Shown here: positions 16,817 through 26,381 of the stretch, one piece after another
Layout: each line of letters opens with the position of its first letter
How positions within the stretch are numbered: the stretch's first letter is position 1
From: Hyphomicrobiales bacterium
GTDB lineage: Bacteria > Pseudomonadota > Alphaproteobacteria > Rhizobiales > Beijerinckiaceae
NCBI GenBank assembly: GCA_027484605.1
Contig: JAIXSR010000034.1
Span: forward strand, 86,089 to 150,088
Direction: 5' to 3'
DNA length: 64,000 nucleotides
Position numbers and translations under genes: made by a program
Notes under the pieces: generated by a model
Database searches by the model: none
What the model saw: the letters and a program-made list of their open reading frames with translations, nothing else
What the model was told of the DNA's origin: nothing

Positions 16817-18406
16817 TCAGATCATCGCGCGCATGGTCCGCGCCAGTTCCGCCGTCCCCACATAATCGACCTTGCCCGAGCCGAGCACCGGCACCGCCGT
16901 CACCACAAGGATGGCCCGCGGCATGAAAAGCTCGCTGATCCCCTCCTGCCGGCCATGCGCCAGCAGGGCGGCCCGGTCGGCATCCGGCCGGTCGGTGACC
17001 AGCACGATCTGCTCGCCCTTCTTGGCATCCGGCAGCGTGACGGCGACATGGGTCGCATCCGGCCAGAGCGCGGCAGCCTGGGCCTCGATCGCGGCCAGGG
17101 AAACCATCTCCCCGCCGATCTTGGCGAAACGCTTCGCCCGGCCGCGGATGATGATCTCGCCCGCGGCGCCGATCCCCACGATATCGCCGGTATCATGCCA
17201 TTCGGAAGGGCGCGGCTGCAGCCGGCCCGGCTCCGAGGGCAGCATGTAGCCGAGCATCACATTGCCGCCGCGCACATGCAGCCGCCCGCCTTCCTCGATC
17301 CCCTCGACCTTCTCGAGCCGCCACTGGATGGCCGGGAGCGGCAGGCCGACCGAACCCGGCAGGTTGTTGCGCGGATGATTGCACGCGACGACCGGCGAGC
17401 ATTCGGTGCAGCCATAGCCTTCGACGATCGCAGCCGGCAGATGGGACCAGAGCCGCCGCGTCTCGTCTTTCACCTTCTCCGCGCCGGAGATGACCAGCCG
17501 CAGCCCCTCGAGATCACCCGCATCCGCCGCACGGATATAGCCGAGCAGGAACGTATCCGTGCCGAAGAGCAGGGTAGAGCGCGTCTCGCCGACAAGGCGG
17601 GGCACCTGCTTGAAATGCAGCGGCGAGGGATAGAGCACGATCTTGTAGCCGGAGAGCAACCCGAACAGGGTTCCCGCCGTCAGCCCGAAGGAATGGAAGG
17701 CCGGAAGCGGGTTGAACACCACCTCGCGGGTCAGGAAATCCGCGCCATAGGCGGCGATCTGCTGCGCATTGGCGATCAGGTTCGCATGCGAAAGCACCAC
17801 GCCCTTGGGTTCGCCTTCGGAGCCGGAGGTGAAGAGGATCACCGCCGTATCATCCGGGCCTTTCGTGCAGGAGCGCGCGGCAAACCCGGCGAGGCGGCTG
17901 CGGATCAGCCCGCCGATCTTGGCCGCGAGGCCGATACCCTTGCGGATATCCTCGAGATAGACGATCCGGCATTGCTCGCCGAGCCCGGCAACCAGTTCGT
18001 CCAGCTTGGCCGTGTCGACGAAACGGCGCGAGGTGACGATCGTGCCGAGTTCGGCCGTCCGGCAGGCGGAACGGAGGTTCTTCAGCCCGGCCGTGAAATT
18101 GAGCATGACCGGCACGCGGCCCTCGAACCACAGGCCGAACAACGTCACCACCATGCCGTTGACATTCGGCAGCAGGACGCCGATCCGACCGCCTTTCGGG
18201 GCGAAGGGCGAGAGCATGCGCCCGAGGATCAGCGCCCCGAGGACCAGCCGGTCGAAGCTGAGCGGCTGCCGCTCGGGATCTTCGAGCGCTTCCGCCGCCC
18301 CGCCGACTTTCCGCCGGGCGGCAAGCAGCGCCTCCGGCAGCGATCGGAACCGTTGAAAATGCGCATCCTTCCCCTGCCCTTCGGCAAGGATATCCCGGTC
18401 CAGCAT
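16817..18406 (-). CDS. AMP-dependent acyl-CoA/acyl-ACP synthetase
   Basis: A 529-residue adenylate-forming enzyme (ANL superfamily) that activates a carboxylic acid with ATP. Motifs: P-loop LFTSGSEGEPKG, core YGCTECSP, ATP-binding WHDTGD and the hinge, and the C-terminal lysine in GSGKVDY. Sequence pieces such as YPSPLHFKQVPRL resemble the synthetase half of Aas (2-acyl-glycerophosphoethanolamine acyltransferase/acyl-ACP synthetase) with no acyltransferase domain attached. ATG 18406 follows GGGGGG; a longer frame to 18481 was rejected. It is 52 bases downstream of gpt. Confidence 0.87.
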   Translation of the reverse strand: MLDRDILAEGQGKDAHFQRFRSLPEALLAARRKVGGAAEALEDPERQPLSFDRLVLGALILGRMLSPFAPKGGRIGVLLPNVNGMVVTLFGLWFEGRVPVMLNFTAGLKNLRSACRTAELGTIVTSRRFVDTAKLDELVAGLGEQCRIVYLEDIRKGIGLAAKIGGLIRSRLAGFAARSCTKGPDDTAVILFTSGSEGEPKGVVLSHANLIANAQQIAAYGADFLTREVVFNPLPAFHSFGLTAGTLFGLLSGYKIVLYPSPLHFKQVPRLVGETRSTLLFGTDTFLLGYIRAADAGDLEGLRLVISGAEKVKDETRRLWSHLPAAIVEGYGCTECSPVVACNHPRNNLPGSVGLPLPAIQWRLEKVEGIEEGGRLHVRGGNVMLGYMLPSEPGRLQPRPSEWHDTGDIVGIGAAGEIIIRGRAKRFAKIGGEMVSLAAIEAQAAALWPDATHVAVTLPDAKKGEQIVLVTDRPDADRAALLAHGRQEGISELFMPRAILVVTAVPVLGSGKVDYVGTAELARTMRAMI

Positions 18407-18458
18407 GCTTCCCCCCTTTTTTTGGAGGATCATGCCGGCCCGGTCCCGGCTTGTCCAC

Positions 18459-18974
18459 TCAGCCGCTGGCGCCGTCGGCAATCGGCGGCAGGAAGGCGTA
18501 ACCCATATCCCAGGGGAAATAGATCCAGGTATCCTGGCTGACCTCGGTCACGAAGGTATCGACCAGCGGCCGGCCCTGCGGCTTGGCATAGACGGTGGCG
18601 ACATGGGCCTTGGGCAGCATGTCGCGCACGACGCGCGCGGTCTTGCCGGTATCGACGAGATCATCGATCACCAGCACGCCCTTGCCGCCATCGGTTCCCG
18701 AGACAACGCTGTCGATGCCCTTGATGACCTCGAGGCCGCCCTGTTCGGTATAGCCGTGATACGAGGCGATGCAGACCGTCTCGATCATCCGGATTTCCAG
18801 TTCGCGCGCCACGATCGCCGCCGGCACCAGCCCGCCACGCGTGATGCAGACGATGGATTCGAAGGGGCCCGAACCGGCAAGGCGCCAGGCGAGGGCGCGG
18901 GCATCGCGGTGGAACTGGTCCCAGGAAACCGGGAAGGCCTTGGCCGGCAAGGCTTTGGGTGCGGGTTGCTGCAT
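18459..18974 (-). CDS. gpt: xanthine-guanine phosphoribosyltransferase
   Basis: Purine salvage enzyme converting xanthine or guanine and PRPP to the nucleotide. The 171 residues hold the PRPP-binding motif [17 protein letters not shown] (about residues 103-119) and the purine-binding region FPWDMGYAF near the C-terminus. [13 protein letters not shown] matches the flexible-loop start. Length is normal for alphaproteobacterial Gpt, which are longer than the E. coli enzyme. It sits between a CinA-like gene and the acyl-CoA synthetase gene on the same strand. Confidence 0.93.
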   Translation of the reverse strand: MQQPAPKALPAKAFPVSWDQFHRDARALAWRLAGSGPFESIVCITRGGLVPAAIVARELEIRMIETVCIASYHGYTEQGGLEVIKGIDSVVSGTDGGKGVLVIDDLVDTGKTARVVRDMLPKAHVATVYAKPQGRPLVDTFVTEVSQDTWIYFPWDMGYAFLPPIADGASG

Positions 18975-19009
18975 GGGATCCTCCCCTGTTCTGTTTCTCT
19001 TTTTTCGTA

Positions 19010-19756
19010 TCAGATCGGTGCGGAATCGGCGCGCAGCCGGGCCAGCAGCGCCATCACATCCTGTTCCGCCAGCGCCAAGAGCCCCGCCTCGCGGGCGCGC
19101 AGCACGATCTGGTTGCGGAAGCTGCCCTGCGTGAAGGACGGATAGGATCCGATGCTCACCCCGGGATGCAGCCTGGCAATCTCGCCGAGTGCCGTGCCAT
19201 AGATCCCCTCGGGCAGGCCGCCGGCATCGAGCGTCACCACCTGCATCCTGACCCCCGTCCGCAGGCGGGGGGCGACATTGTCGAGCATGGCCTGCATGAT
19301 CGAGGGCACGCCGGCCATGACGATGACATTGCCGATCTGGAATCCCGGCGCCTTCGAGATCGGGTTCTCGATCAGCTCCGCGCCGGCGGGAATGCGGGCC
19401 ATCCGGAGCCGGGCCTCGTTGAGATCCCCCTCGACATAGCGCTCGCGCAGCATGGCCACGGCGCGCGGATCATGGTCGATCGGCACGCCGCAGGCCCTGG
19501 CCACGCAATCGGCCGTGATGTCATCATGCGTCGGCCCGATGCCGCCGGTCGTGAAGAGATAGCTGTAGCGGTCCTTCAGCACCCGGATCGCGGTGACGAT
19601 CTCCGCCTCGATATCCGGCACCACGCGGACCTCGCGCAGGTCGATGCCGATCGCCGTCAGATATTCGGCGATATAGCCGATATTCTTGTCCTTGGTCCGG
19701 CCGGACAGGATCTCGTCGCCGATGACCAGGAGGGCGGCCGTGACCGGATCGCTCAT
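19010..19756 (-). CDS. CinA N-terminal (molybdopterin-binding fold) protein
   Basis: A 248-residue protein of the competence/damage-inducible CinA N-terminal family, with the MoCF-binding fold: [18 protein letters not shown] and [20 protein letters not shown]. The C-terminal nicotinamide-nucleotide amidase domain of full CinA is absent, as in many alphaproteobacteria. FAD/ADP-ribose pyrophosphatase activity has been reported in some CinA N-terminal domains; here it is only possible. Its ATG overlaps the stop of the FkbM methyltransferase gene (ATGA), so the two are translationally coupled. Confidence 0.88.
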   Translation of the reverse strand: MSDPVTAALLVIGDEILSGRTKDKNIGYIAEYLTAIGIDLREVRVVPDIEAEIVTAIRVLKDRYSYLFTTGGIGPTHDDITADCVARACGVPIDHDPRAVAMLRERYVEGDLNEARLRMARIPAGAELIENPISKAPGFQIGNVIVMAGVPSIMQAMLDNVAPRLRTGVRMQVVTLDAGGLPEGIYGTALGEIARLHPGVSIGSYPSFTQGSFRNQIVLRAREAGLLALAEQDVMALLARLRADSAPI

Positions 19757-20601
19757 GCCTTCAGCTCCAGCAGATGGTTGTTCCGCGTACCGCCGATCGG
19801 GGCATAGCCGCGCTCGGCGAGGTAGGCGAGCAGGTCGAAGCTCCAGCGGTCCTCGCCCCGCTCGACAATGATCAGCCTGGGCCAGAGCGCGGCCGGCGCC
19901 TCGCCGAAAAACTGCTTGAGGATCATGTCCTCGGCGCCCTCCACATCGAGCTTCACCGCATCGATATGGCCGAACCCCTCCTCCTGCACGATACCGAGCA
20001 GCGTGCGGGCCGGCACCCGGACCTGCCGCGCATGGTCGGCGCTGACAATCTTCACGCTGGCCTCGCCCTTGTTGCGCGGATCGAGGAACAGGGTGATCTC
20101 GCCGTCGCGGTCAGCCACGGCCACGGCCAGCGCCTTGACGGTCCCGAACGGGTTGGCGCGGATATTGTAGATCAGCCGCTCGAAGACTTCCGGCTGCGGC
20201 TCGAAGGCGAGAATGCGCGCCCGCGCCCCGGCCTGGGCCGCGACGGCCAGCGCATAGCCGCCGATATTGGCGCCGATATCGAGGAAGACGAAATCGGGAT
20301 GGAGCCGCGAGACGAGGAGCTTGCGTTCCGTTTCGTCGAAATCGCGCGGGGCGAAGAGGATCCGTTTCTCGCAGACATTGTTGTAGGGGTAGAGACGGAA
20401 CCGTGCGCCGAGGGATTCCGCATCGACCGGCCGGCCATTGAGCCGCGAGATCGCGATGCGCCGGAGCAGGAAGCCCACGCGCTTGCCGAGCCAGTTCGCC
20501 GGCATGCTGCGCGTCCAGCTGAGGAGCGTCGCCACGAGGCCGCGGGCGGCGAAGGCGCCGAATTCGGAGGGCCCGGTTTCGGATGGGATGCGATCTGTCA
20601 T
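19753..20601 (-). CDS. FkbM-family methyltransferase
   Basis: A 282-residue SAM-dependent methyltransferase. Motif I is FLDIGANIGGYALAVAAQ (about residue 103), followed by ILAFEPQPEVFERLIYNI and, later, DAVKLDVEGAEDMILKQF, which are diagnostic for the FkbM fold. These enzymes usually methylate sugars or surface glycans, but the target is unknown. ATG 20601 was taken because the frame upstream is arginine-rich and unconserved. It is divergent from map, sharing a 189-base promoter region, and its stop overlaps the start of the CinA-like gene. Confidence 0.85.
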   Translation of the reverse strand: MTDRIPSETGPSEFGAFAARGLVATLLSWTRSMPANWLGKRVGFLLRRIAISRLNGRPVDAESLGARFRLYPYNNVCEKRILFAPRDFDETERKLLVSRLHPDFVFLDIGANIGGYALAVAAQAGARARILAFEPQPEVFERLIYNIRANPFGTVKALAVAVADRDGEITLFLDPRNKGEASVKIVSADHARQVRVPARTLLGIVQEEGFGHIDAVKLDVEGAEDMILKQFFGEAPAALWPRLIIVERGEDRWSFDLLAYLAERGYAPIGGTRNNHLLELKA

Positions 20602-20790
20602 GATGGCCGTCCTTAGCGAGCCTTCCGCAAAAAAGCGAGAGCGGAAAGCGCAATGCCACCCTGACGCGAAGCGCGCGCGGTGGATTTCGTTTTCACAACC
20701 CCTGCCCTCTTGGATCGGCGGACGAGTCCCGCTACATCTCGCGCCTGTCGCGGCTCCCTCCGGAGCGCGCCATTCGGGAACGCCACGCGC

Positions 20791-21636
20791 ATGAACCTGC
20801 AAGCCGTCGAAGAGCCGGTCCGCCGGCAACCGGGCACGATCAAGCTGCATGGGCCGGAAGCCTTCGCCGCGATGCGCAAGGCCGGGCAGCTCACGGCAGA
20901 GGCGCTCGACATGCTGGTCGGCATGGTCCGGCCGGGCGTGACGACCGATGCGATCGACCGTGCGGTGTTCGAATTCGCCATGGATCACGGCGCCTTCCCG
21001 GCCACGCTCTGTTATCACGGCTATCCGCGTTCCTGCTGCACCTCGATCAACCATGTCGTCTGCCACGGCATCCCCGCGGACAAGCCGCTGCGCGACGGCG
21101 ATATCGTCAATATCGACGTGACCCTGATCGTCGATGGCTGGCACGGCGATTCCAGCCGCATGTATGGCGTGGGCGATGTGCCCCGCCGCGCCATGCGGCT
21201 GCTCGAGATCACCCATGAATGCCTTGAGCGCGGCATCGCCGCCGTCCGCCCCGGCAACACGACCGGCCATATCGGCGCGGCGATCCAGCAATTCGCCGAG
21301 GCCGAGCGCTGCTCTGTCGTGCGGGATTTCTGCGGCCACGGGCTCGGCCTGCTCTTCCATGACGAGCCGAACATCCTGCATTACGGCCGCGCCGGCGAAG
21401 GCGTGCTCCTCAAGCCGGGAATGATCTTCACCATCGAGCCGATGATCAATCTCGGCCGCCCGCATGTGAAGATCCTGTCGGATGGCTGGACCGCCGTCAC
21501 CCGCGACCGCTCGCTCTCGGCCCAGTTCGAGCATACGATCGGCGTCACGGAGACCGGCGTCGAGATCTTCACCCGGTCGCCCAAGGGCCTCGATTTTCCG
21601 GACCGCCCTGGGGCGCCCCTGCCCGCCATCCTATGA
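20791..21636 (+). CDS. map: methionine aminopeptidase, type I
   Basis: Removes the initiator methionine from nascent proteins. The 281 residues include all metal ligands: His in CYHGYPRS, Asp pair in [18 protein letters not shown], His in [13 protein letters not shown], Glu in FTIEPMI and Glu in [10 protein letters not shown]. An N-terminal extension of about 20 residues is normal in alphaproteobacteria. ATG 20791 is the first that gives this extension without the poorly conserved residues of the frame opened at 20680. The stop overlaps the ATG of radC (ATGA), so the two are coupled. Confidence 0.95.
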   Translation: MNLQAVEEPVRRQPGTIKLHGPEAFAAMRKAGQLTAEALDMLVGMVRPGVTTDAIDRAVFEFAMDHGAFPATLCYHGYPRSCCTSINHVVCHGIPADKPLRDGDIVNIDVTLIVDGWHGDSSRMYGVGDVPRRAMRLLEITHECLERGIAAVRPGNTTGHIGAAIQQFAEAERCSVVRDFCGHGLGLLFHDEPNILHYGRAGEGVLLKPGMIFTIEPMINLGRPHVKILSDGWTAVTRDRSLSAQFEHTIGVTETGVEIFTRSPKGLDFPDRPGAPLPAIL

Positions 21637-22346
21637 CCGGCCGCAAACCGGGCCATGGCGGGCCGGGAATGGGCGAGGTGCCGCATTATCACGGCCACCG
21701 CCAGCGCCTGCGCGAGCGCTTTGCCCAGAATCGCGATCTCGTCCCCGATTACGAATTGCTGGAAATGATCCTCTTCCGCTCGATCGCCCGCGGGGATGTC
21801 AAGGGCATCGCCAAGGAACTGATCGCGCGGTTCGGATCCTTCGCCGAGGTGGTCGCCGCGCCGGCCGAACTGCTCCAGGAGACGAAGGGCGTCGGCCCGT
21901 CGATCGTCCATGACCTCAAGCTGATCGAGCAGGCAGCCCGCCGCGTCGCCCATGGCGATATCCGCCAGCGCCCGGTCCTCGCCTCCTATGCCGGTGTGGT
22001 CGATTACTGCCGCACCGCCATGGCCTTCGCGGAACGGGAAGAATTCCGCCTGCTCTTCCTCGACAAGAAGAACGGACTCATCGGCGACGAGGTGATGCAG
22101 CGCGGCACCGTGGATCACACGCCCGTCTATCCACGCGAGATCATCCGCCGCGCGCTGCAGCTCAATGCCTCGGCCGTCATCCTCGTGCATAACCACCCCT
22201 CGGGTGATCCTACCCCGTCCCGCGCCGATATCGACATGACGCGCGAGATCGTCGCCCTTGCCCAGCCTTTGGGCATAACCGTGCATGACCATCTGATTGT
22301 CGGGCGGAACGGGCATGCCAGTTTCCGCGCCCTGGGCTTGCTCTGA
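21633..22346 (+). CDS. radC: RadC family JAMM-domain protein
   Basis: A 237-residue protein with an N-terminal helix-hairpin-helix-like region ([19 protein letters not shown], near residue 80) and a C-terminal JAMM/MPN domain. The zinc motif is intact: glutamate upstream, [17 protein letters not shown] with the HxHx10D pattern. The DNA-repair role once claimed is doubtful, and the substrate is unknown. It overlaps the end of map by 4 bases, the usual arrangement in this group. Confidence 0.93.
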   Translation: MTGRKPGHGGPGMGEVPHYHGHRQRLRERFAQNRDLVPDYELLEMILFRSIARGDVKGIAKELIARFGSFAEVVAAPAELLQETKGVGPSIVHDLKLIEQAARRVAHGDIRQRPVLASYAGVVDYCRTAMAFAEREEFRLLFLDKKNGLIGDEVMQRGTVDHTPVYPREIIRRALQLNASAVILVHNHPSGDPTPSRADIDMTREIVALAQPLGITVHDHLIVGRNGHASFRALGLL

Positions 22347-22494
22347 CGGGGCAGCCAACCGCCAGGTCCCCCGGGACCGGCGCTGCGGATTCCGGCTCGA
22401 CCGGACGAGAATCCGGGGTCGGAAACCTCCTATTCACTTTCTTCGCGCATTCTCCGGCCTGCGAGTAAAGCGTTTGTTGAGTTGAGTTCCCTGG

Positions 22495-24642
22495 ATGAAA
22501 ATTGTGCCGCCCCGCGCCCAGAAGGGACAGGGAGCCTCTCTTTCCATTGTGCCGATTTTCCTCCTGGTCCTGTGTGTCATGGGCTCGATGGCGCTTGTGG
22601 CCAACCGCGCCGCGGAGCGCCAGCAGGCCTATGAACTCGACCGCGAGCGCCGGCAGATCGCCCAGACCCTGAGTTTCGAGGCCGAAAGGCTGATGACAAC
22701 CGTCTCGCGGGACGAGGCGCTGGGCGAATTGTTCCAGGTCGAACGCCAGCGCGATCGCGCCGAACGGATCCTCGCTGGACTCAACCGGCGGCAGGCAACC
22801 GATTTCGCCATGCTGATCAACCGCATGGAAGGCGAGATCGTGGCCGAGGCCGGGGATGCCGAGAGCTTCGACCAGCGGCGCGGCTTCCTGCGCCAGTTCA
22901 TCGAGAACAGCCGGCTGCGCGGCCTCGATGCAAGCACCCTCGGCATCGGCCGGGAGGCGCGGTCCGTCCAGGACGGCACCCATGTGATCAACCTCGCCTC
23001 GGTTCCGATCGGGCGCAATCATGTGCTGGTCGTCACCCGCGCCTTGGGCGCGAACGGCTTCAGGCGCCTGTCCAGCATGCTGGCCATTCCCAATCTCCGC
23101 GCCGTCCCCGGCACGCCGACGGTCGAGACCAGCTATGCCATTCCCAATCTCGGCGGCACCGAGCAGTTGGCCATCGTCTGGAGCCCCAGCCGCTTCGCGG
23201 CGGATACCCTCGCCGATCTGGCCTTCTACGGGCTGTTTGCCTCGATCGCGATCGGGATCATTTCCATCTTCCTGATCAAGCGCATGCAGGCCTCGACCGC
23301 AGCCATCCTCAAGCGCGAGGCCAAGGCGAGCCACGAGGCCCGGCATGACCCGCTTTCCGGCCTGCCGAACCGCGCTGTCTTCTGCGAGAAACTGGCCGAG
23401 AACATCGACGATCTCGTCAACCGCGACACCAATATTGCGGTGCTGCTGCTCGATCTCGACAAGTTCAAGGATGTCAACGACACCTATGGCCACGCGGCCG
23501 GCGACAAGGTCATCGTCGATTTCGGCACCCGCGTGAAACCGCTGCTCAAGCAGACGGACCTCATCGCCCGGCTCGGCGGCGACGAATTCGCCATCCTGCA
23601 GACGGGTATCCACTCGCATCTCGAGCCCAGCCGCCTGGCCCAGGCGATCATCGACGCCACCAACAAGCCCTTCACGATGGACGGGGCCCAGATGCGCATC
23701 GGCGTGACCGTCGGCATCTCGATCTCGCCGGATGACGGCACCGACGTAGCCACGATCCTGCGCGCAGCCGATACCGCTCTGTATCGCGCCAAGAACGAGG
23801 GCCGCAACCGGTTCGCGCTCTACGAGCACCGGATGACCGAATCCGAGCGGATCCGGAAGCTCGTCGACGACGAATTGCTCCGCGCCATCGAGAATGACGA
23901 GCTGACCCTCGCCTATCAGCCGCAGGTCCATGCCGATACCGCCCGCATTGCCAGCGTCGAGGCTCTTGTCCGCTGGCGGCACCCCACCCATGGGCTGATC
24001 GCGCCCGGCGTCTTCATCGCCGCCGCCGAGGAACGCGGCCTTATCGTGGCGCTCGGCGAATGGGTCATGCGCCGCGCCTGCCAGGATGCCGCCCGCTGGC
24101 CGGGCCTGCGCGTCGGCGTCAATGTCTCGGCACTGCAATTCCGCCAGGCCAATTTCGTGCAGGATGTCAATCGCATCATGCGCGAGACCAATCTCGAATC
24201 CGGACGGCTGGAAATCGAACTGACCGAGAGCGTGCTCGTCGAGGATGCCGATCAGGCCGAAGCCGCGATGATGGAACTGCGTGCCATCGGCGTGAAGTTG
24301 GCACTGGATGATTTCGGCACCGGCTATTCCTCGCTGATCTATCTCAGACGCTTCGCCTTCGACAAGATCAAGATCGACAAGTCCTTCCTCGACTCGATGG
24401 AAGCCACCGGCGAAAGCGCGATCCTCGTCCATTCGGTGGTCCATCTCGGCCGGGCCCTGGGCCTCGAGGTCACGGCGGAAGGCGTCGAGACCGAGGAGCA
24501 GCGCCGCTTCCTGCAGGCCGTCGGATGCCATTTCCTGCAGGGATTCCTGTTCTCGAAACCGGTGCCGGCGGAAACGATCGATGCGTTGCTGGCCGCCGAG
24601 CGCGCCGCGGATGACGGGCGCCATACGCCGAACGCTGCCTGA
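22495..24642 (+). CDS. membrane-bound GGDEF-EAL cyclic-di-GMP enzyme
   Basis: A 715-residue protein with two transmembrane segments (about 16-36 and 241-261) enclosing a periplasmic sensor of about 200 residues, like CHASE-type domains. The GGDEF domain has intact GGDEF at 361-365; the feedback-inhibition site is KQTD rather than RxxD, so product inhibition may be weak. The EAL domain has EAL at 489-491, LTESVLVED, LDDFGTGYSS (605-612), KIDKSF and AEGVET, so the phosphodiesterase site looks complete. Both activities are possible; net direction cannot be predicted. ExoD and BcsS-like genes follow. Confidence 0.92.
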   Translation: MKIVPPRAQKGQGASLSIVPIFLLVLCVMGSMALVANRAAERQQAYELDRERRQIAQTLSFEAERLMTTVSRDEALGELFQVERQRDRAERILAGLNRRQATDFAMLINRMEGEIVAEAGDAESFDQRRGFLRQFIENSRLRGLDASTLGIGREARSVQDGTHVINLASVPIGRNHVLVVTRALGANGFRRLSSMLAIPNLRAVPGTPTVETSYAIPNLGGTEQLAIVWSPSRFAADTLADLAFYGLFASIAIGIISIFLIKRMQASTAAILKREAKASHEARHDPLSGLPNRAVFCEKLAENIDDLVNRDTNIAVLLLDLDKFKDVNDTYGHAAGDKVIVDFGTRVKPLLKQTDLIARLGGDEFAILQTGIHSHLEPSRLAQAIIDATNKPFTMDGAQMRIGVTVGISISPDDGTDVATILRAADTALYRAKNEGRNRFALYEHRMTESERIRKLVDDELLRAIENDELTLAYQPQVHADTARIASVEALVRWRHPTHGLIAPGVFIAAAEERGLIVALGEWVMRRACQDAARWPGLRVGVNVSALQFRQANFVQDVNRIMRETNLESGRLEIELTESVLVEDADQAEAAMMELRAIGVKLALDDFGTGYSSLIYLRRFAFDKIKIDKSFLDSMEATGESAILVHSVVHLGRALGLEVTAEGVETEEQRRFLQAVGCHFLQGFLFSKPVPAETIDALLAAERAADDGRHTPNAA

Positions 24643-25272
24643 TCAGCGAAAGCCGAACAGCCTCGGCAGGAAGACAAAGAACTTCCACAGGATGAGGTAG
24701 GTCAGCGACACGGTGAAGATGAGCGCAAGCAAGGCCGCGACCGCCGCGACCAGCATCACCAACCCGTCCCGCTCGACCATGGCCAGCCCGACCAGGATCA
24801 CCGCGATCCCCGGCGGAATTCCGCCGATGAAGGGAATCGGCGACATCAGGCAGACAGCCATCACCATGACGAGGGCACCGATGGCCCGCTGGGCCTGGAT
24901 ATCGGTCAGGGGCAGCAGGCGCGGCCGCATCACGCGCTCGAACCAGCGCAGGGTCGGCTCGGATTTCACGAGGACATTCTGGAGGTCCCGGCGCTTGATG
25001 CGGCGCTGCGCCAGCCAGCGCGGCAGCACCAGCGCGTCATGCCCGCGCAGCATCTGCAGCGCGACCACGCCGACAATCACGCCGCAGAGGATGGGCAGGC
25101 CGGGGACCGGCAGCAGGTTGGGCAGGCCGAACAGCACCAGCACGATCCCGAACGAGCGCTTGCCGAGCAGGGCAACCAGATCCCCCAGCATCGGCGTCGG
25201 ATCATCGGTATCGCCCTTGCCCCGGACCGTCTCGGCGAGCACATCGGAAATGCGGGCCGAGAACGGCTTCAT
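24643..25272 (-). CDS. exoD: exopolysaccharide synthesis protein ExoD
   Basis: A 209-residue inner-membrane protein of the ExoD family, first linked to exopolysaccharide production and alkali tolerance in Sinorhizobium. Visible features: LVALLGKRSFGIVLVLFGLPNLLPVPGLPI, LPRWLAQRRIKRRDLQ, and four or so hydrophobic segments, the last two at the C-terminus. ATG 25272 is the most economical start, but an upstream in-frame ATG at 25371 with a 33-residue arginine-rich extension cannot be excluded. It is convergent with the GGDEF-EAL gene, with stops directly adjacent. Confidence 0.85.
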   Translation of the reverse strand: MKPFSARISDVLAETVRGKGDTDDPTPMLGDLVALLGKRSFGIVLVLFGLPNLLPVPGLPILCGVIVGVVALQMLRGHDALVLPRWLAQRRIKRRDLQNVLVKSEPTLRWFERVMRPRLLPLTDIQAQRAIGALVMVMAVCLMSPIPFIGGIPPGIAVILVGLAMVERDGLVMLVAAVAALLALIFTVSLTYLILWKFFVFLPRLFGFR

Positions 25273-25421
25273 ACGGACGTCACCACGCAAGGGAAAACCT
25301 CGCACGCTCTTACGGCGATTGGACCGGAAAGAAAAGGGGAAGTCCGGATTCAACCTCTCCTTGGTGGCCATCCGGAAATAGGTGTTTATTCCTAGATTTC
25401 CCATTTCCTTCGGGAATACCC

Positions 25422-26381
25422 ATGGTCCGGATCCCGCGCCCTGCCCCTGCCCCTGCCTTGGCCACTGGCCTGCTGCTCGCCCTGCTCCTGGTGGCGTGCC
25501 TGTCCATCGCCGTCCCGGCGGCACGCGGCGCCGTGGCGGAAGCGGGCCTGCCCGGTCATTCCCGGGCCGGGCCTGCCCCCGCGAACCCGGCTGCCGGCCC
25601 CGCATCGGAAGCCTTCTGGCCCCTTGCCGGCATGGCGCAGGCATCCCCTCCCTCCCTGCCGGCCGGCCTGTCCCTGCCCTTCAGCCAGACGGGCGACCTC
25701 TGGTTCCGCCCGGAACCGGCGCGCACCCGGCTGGCCATCGGCCTTGCCACCGAAGGCAGGCATCTGGTTCTGGCAACCGACTGGCGCCACAGCCTGTCCG
25801 GTTCGCTGGACCGGGCGGGGTGGTTCCTCGCCATGGTCAGCCAGATGCGGCCGGGCGGTTCCGCCAGCGCCGGCCAGCCCCGCTTCCTGCAGCAGCGCCT
25901 GGCGATCGGGCGGACATGGCGGCAGGCCGGACATCAGCTCACGCTCCAGGCCGGCTTCTCCCGGGTCGGACTCGATGAAACAACCATGGCGCTGACCGGC
26001 CGGGCAAGCCGGCTGGGCATGATGGCCGGGGCGCAGATCTGGCTCGACTGGCCGGAACGGGGCCCGGCCGGCCTGCGCTTTGCCCAGCTCGCCCTCGAAG
26101 CGGACCGCGCGCGTGACGGAATCGGCGCGATCGCGCGGATCGGCTTCGGCCTCGGTGCGTCGGGCCTTGCGCTGGGGCCGGAACTTCTCGCCTCGGCCGG
26201 CGCGCGCTGGCGCCTCGGCCCGCTCACCTATCGCCACCCCTATCGCCATCTGCGGATCGGCGCCCATGCCTCGGGCCTTCGGCTCGGCCAGGCAAGCCTT
26301 ACCCTCTCGGGCGGCGCGATCCTCGGCAGCCGGGAGAGGCCGCGCCCCTATGCGGCACTCGGCCTTTCCCTTGCCTATTGA
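25422..26381 (+). CDS. secreted beta-rich protein, cellulose biosynthesis BcsS-like
   Basis: A 319-residue exported protein. A Pro-Ala-rich start (PRPAPAPALATG) is followed by a signal peptide hydrophobic core (LLLALLLVACLSIAVPAARG). The C-terminal part has the alternating strand pattern and phrases of the BcsS family seen beside alphaproteobacterial cellulose synthase genes: LQAGFSRVGLD, GAQIWLDW, YRHLRIGAHASGLRLG and LTLSGGAILGSRERPRPYAALG. It probably forms an outer-membrane beta-barrel. No bcsAB genes are in the window. The family call rests on pattern memory and is moderate. Confidence 0.6.
   Translation: MVRIPRPAPAPALATGLLLALLLVACLSIAVPAARGAVAEAGLPGHSRAGPAPANPAAGPASEAFWPLAGMAQASPPSLPAGLSLPFSQTGDLWFRPEPARTRLAIGLATEGRHLVLATDWRHSLSGSLDRAGWFLAMVSQMRPGGSASAGQPRFLQQRLAIGRTWRQAGHQLTLQAGFSRVGLDETTMALTGRASRLGMMAGAQIWLDWPERGPAGLRFAQLALEADRARDGIGAIARIGFGLGASGLALGPELLASAGARWRLGPLTYRHPYRHLRIGAHASGLRLGQASLTLSGGAILGSRERPRPYAALGLSLAY

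Noticed and set aside
22210..24624. 804-residue minus-strand open frame
   Set aside because: Mirror of the GGDEF-EAL gene, whose own motifs are unambiguous.
25422..25480. Pro-Ala repeat at the start of the BcsS-like protein as a separate domain
   Set aside because: It is short low-complexity sequence before a signal peptide, more likely a wrong start or linker.
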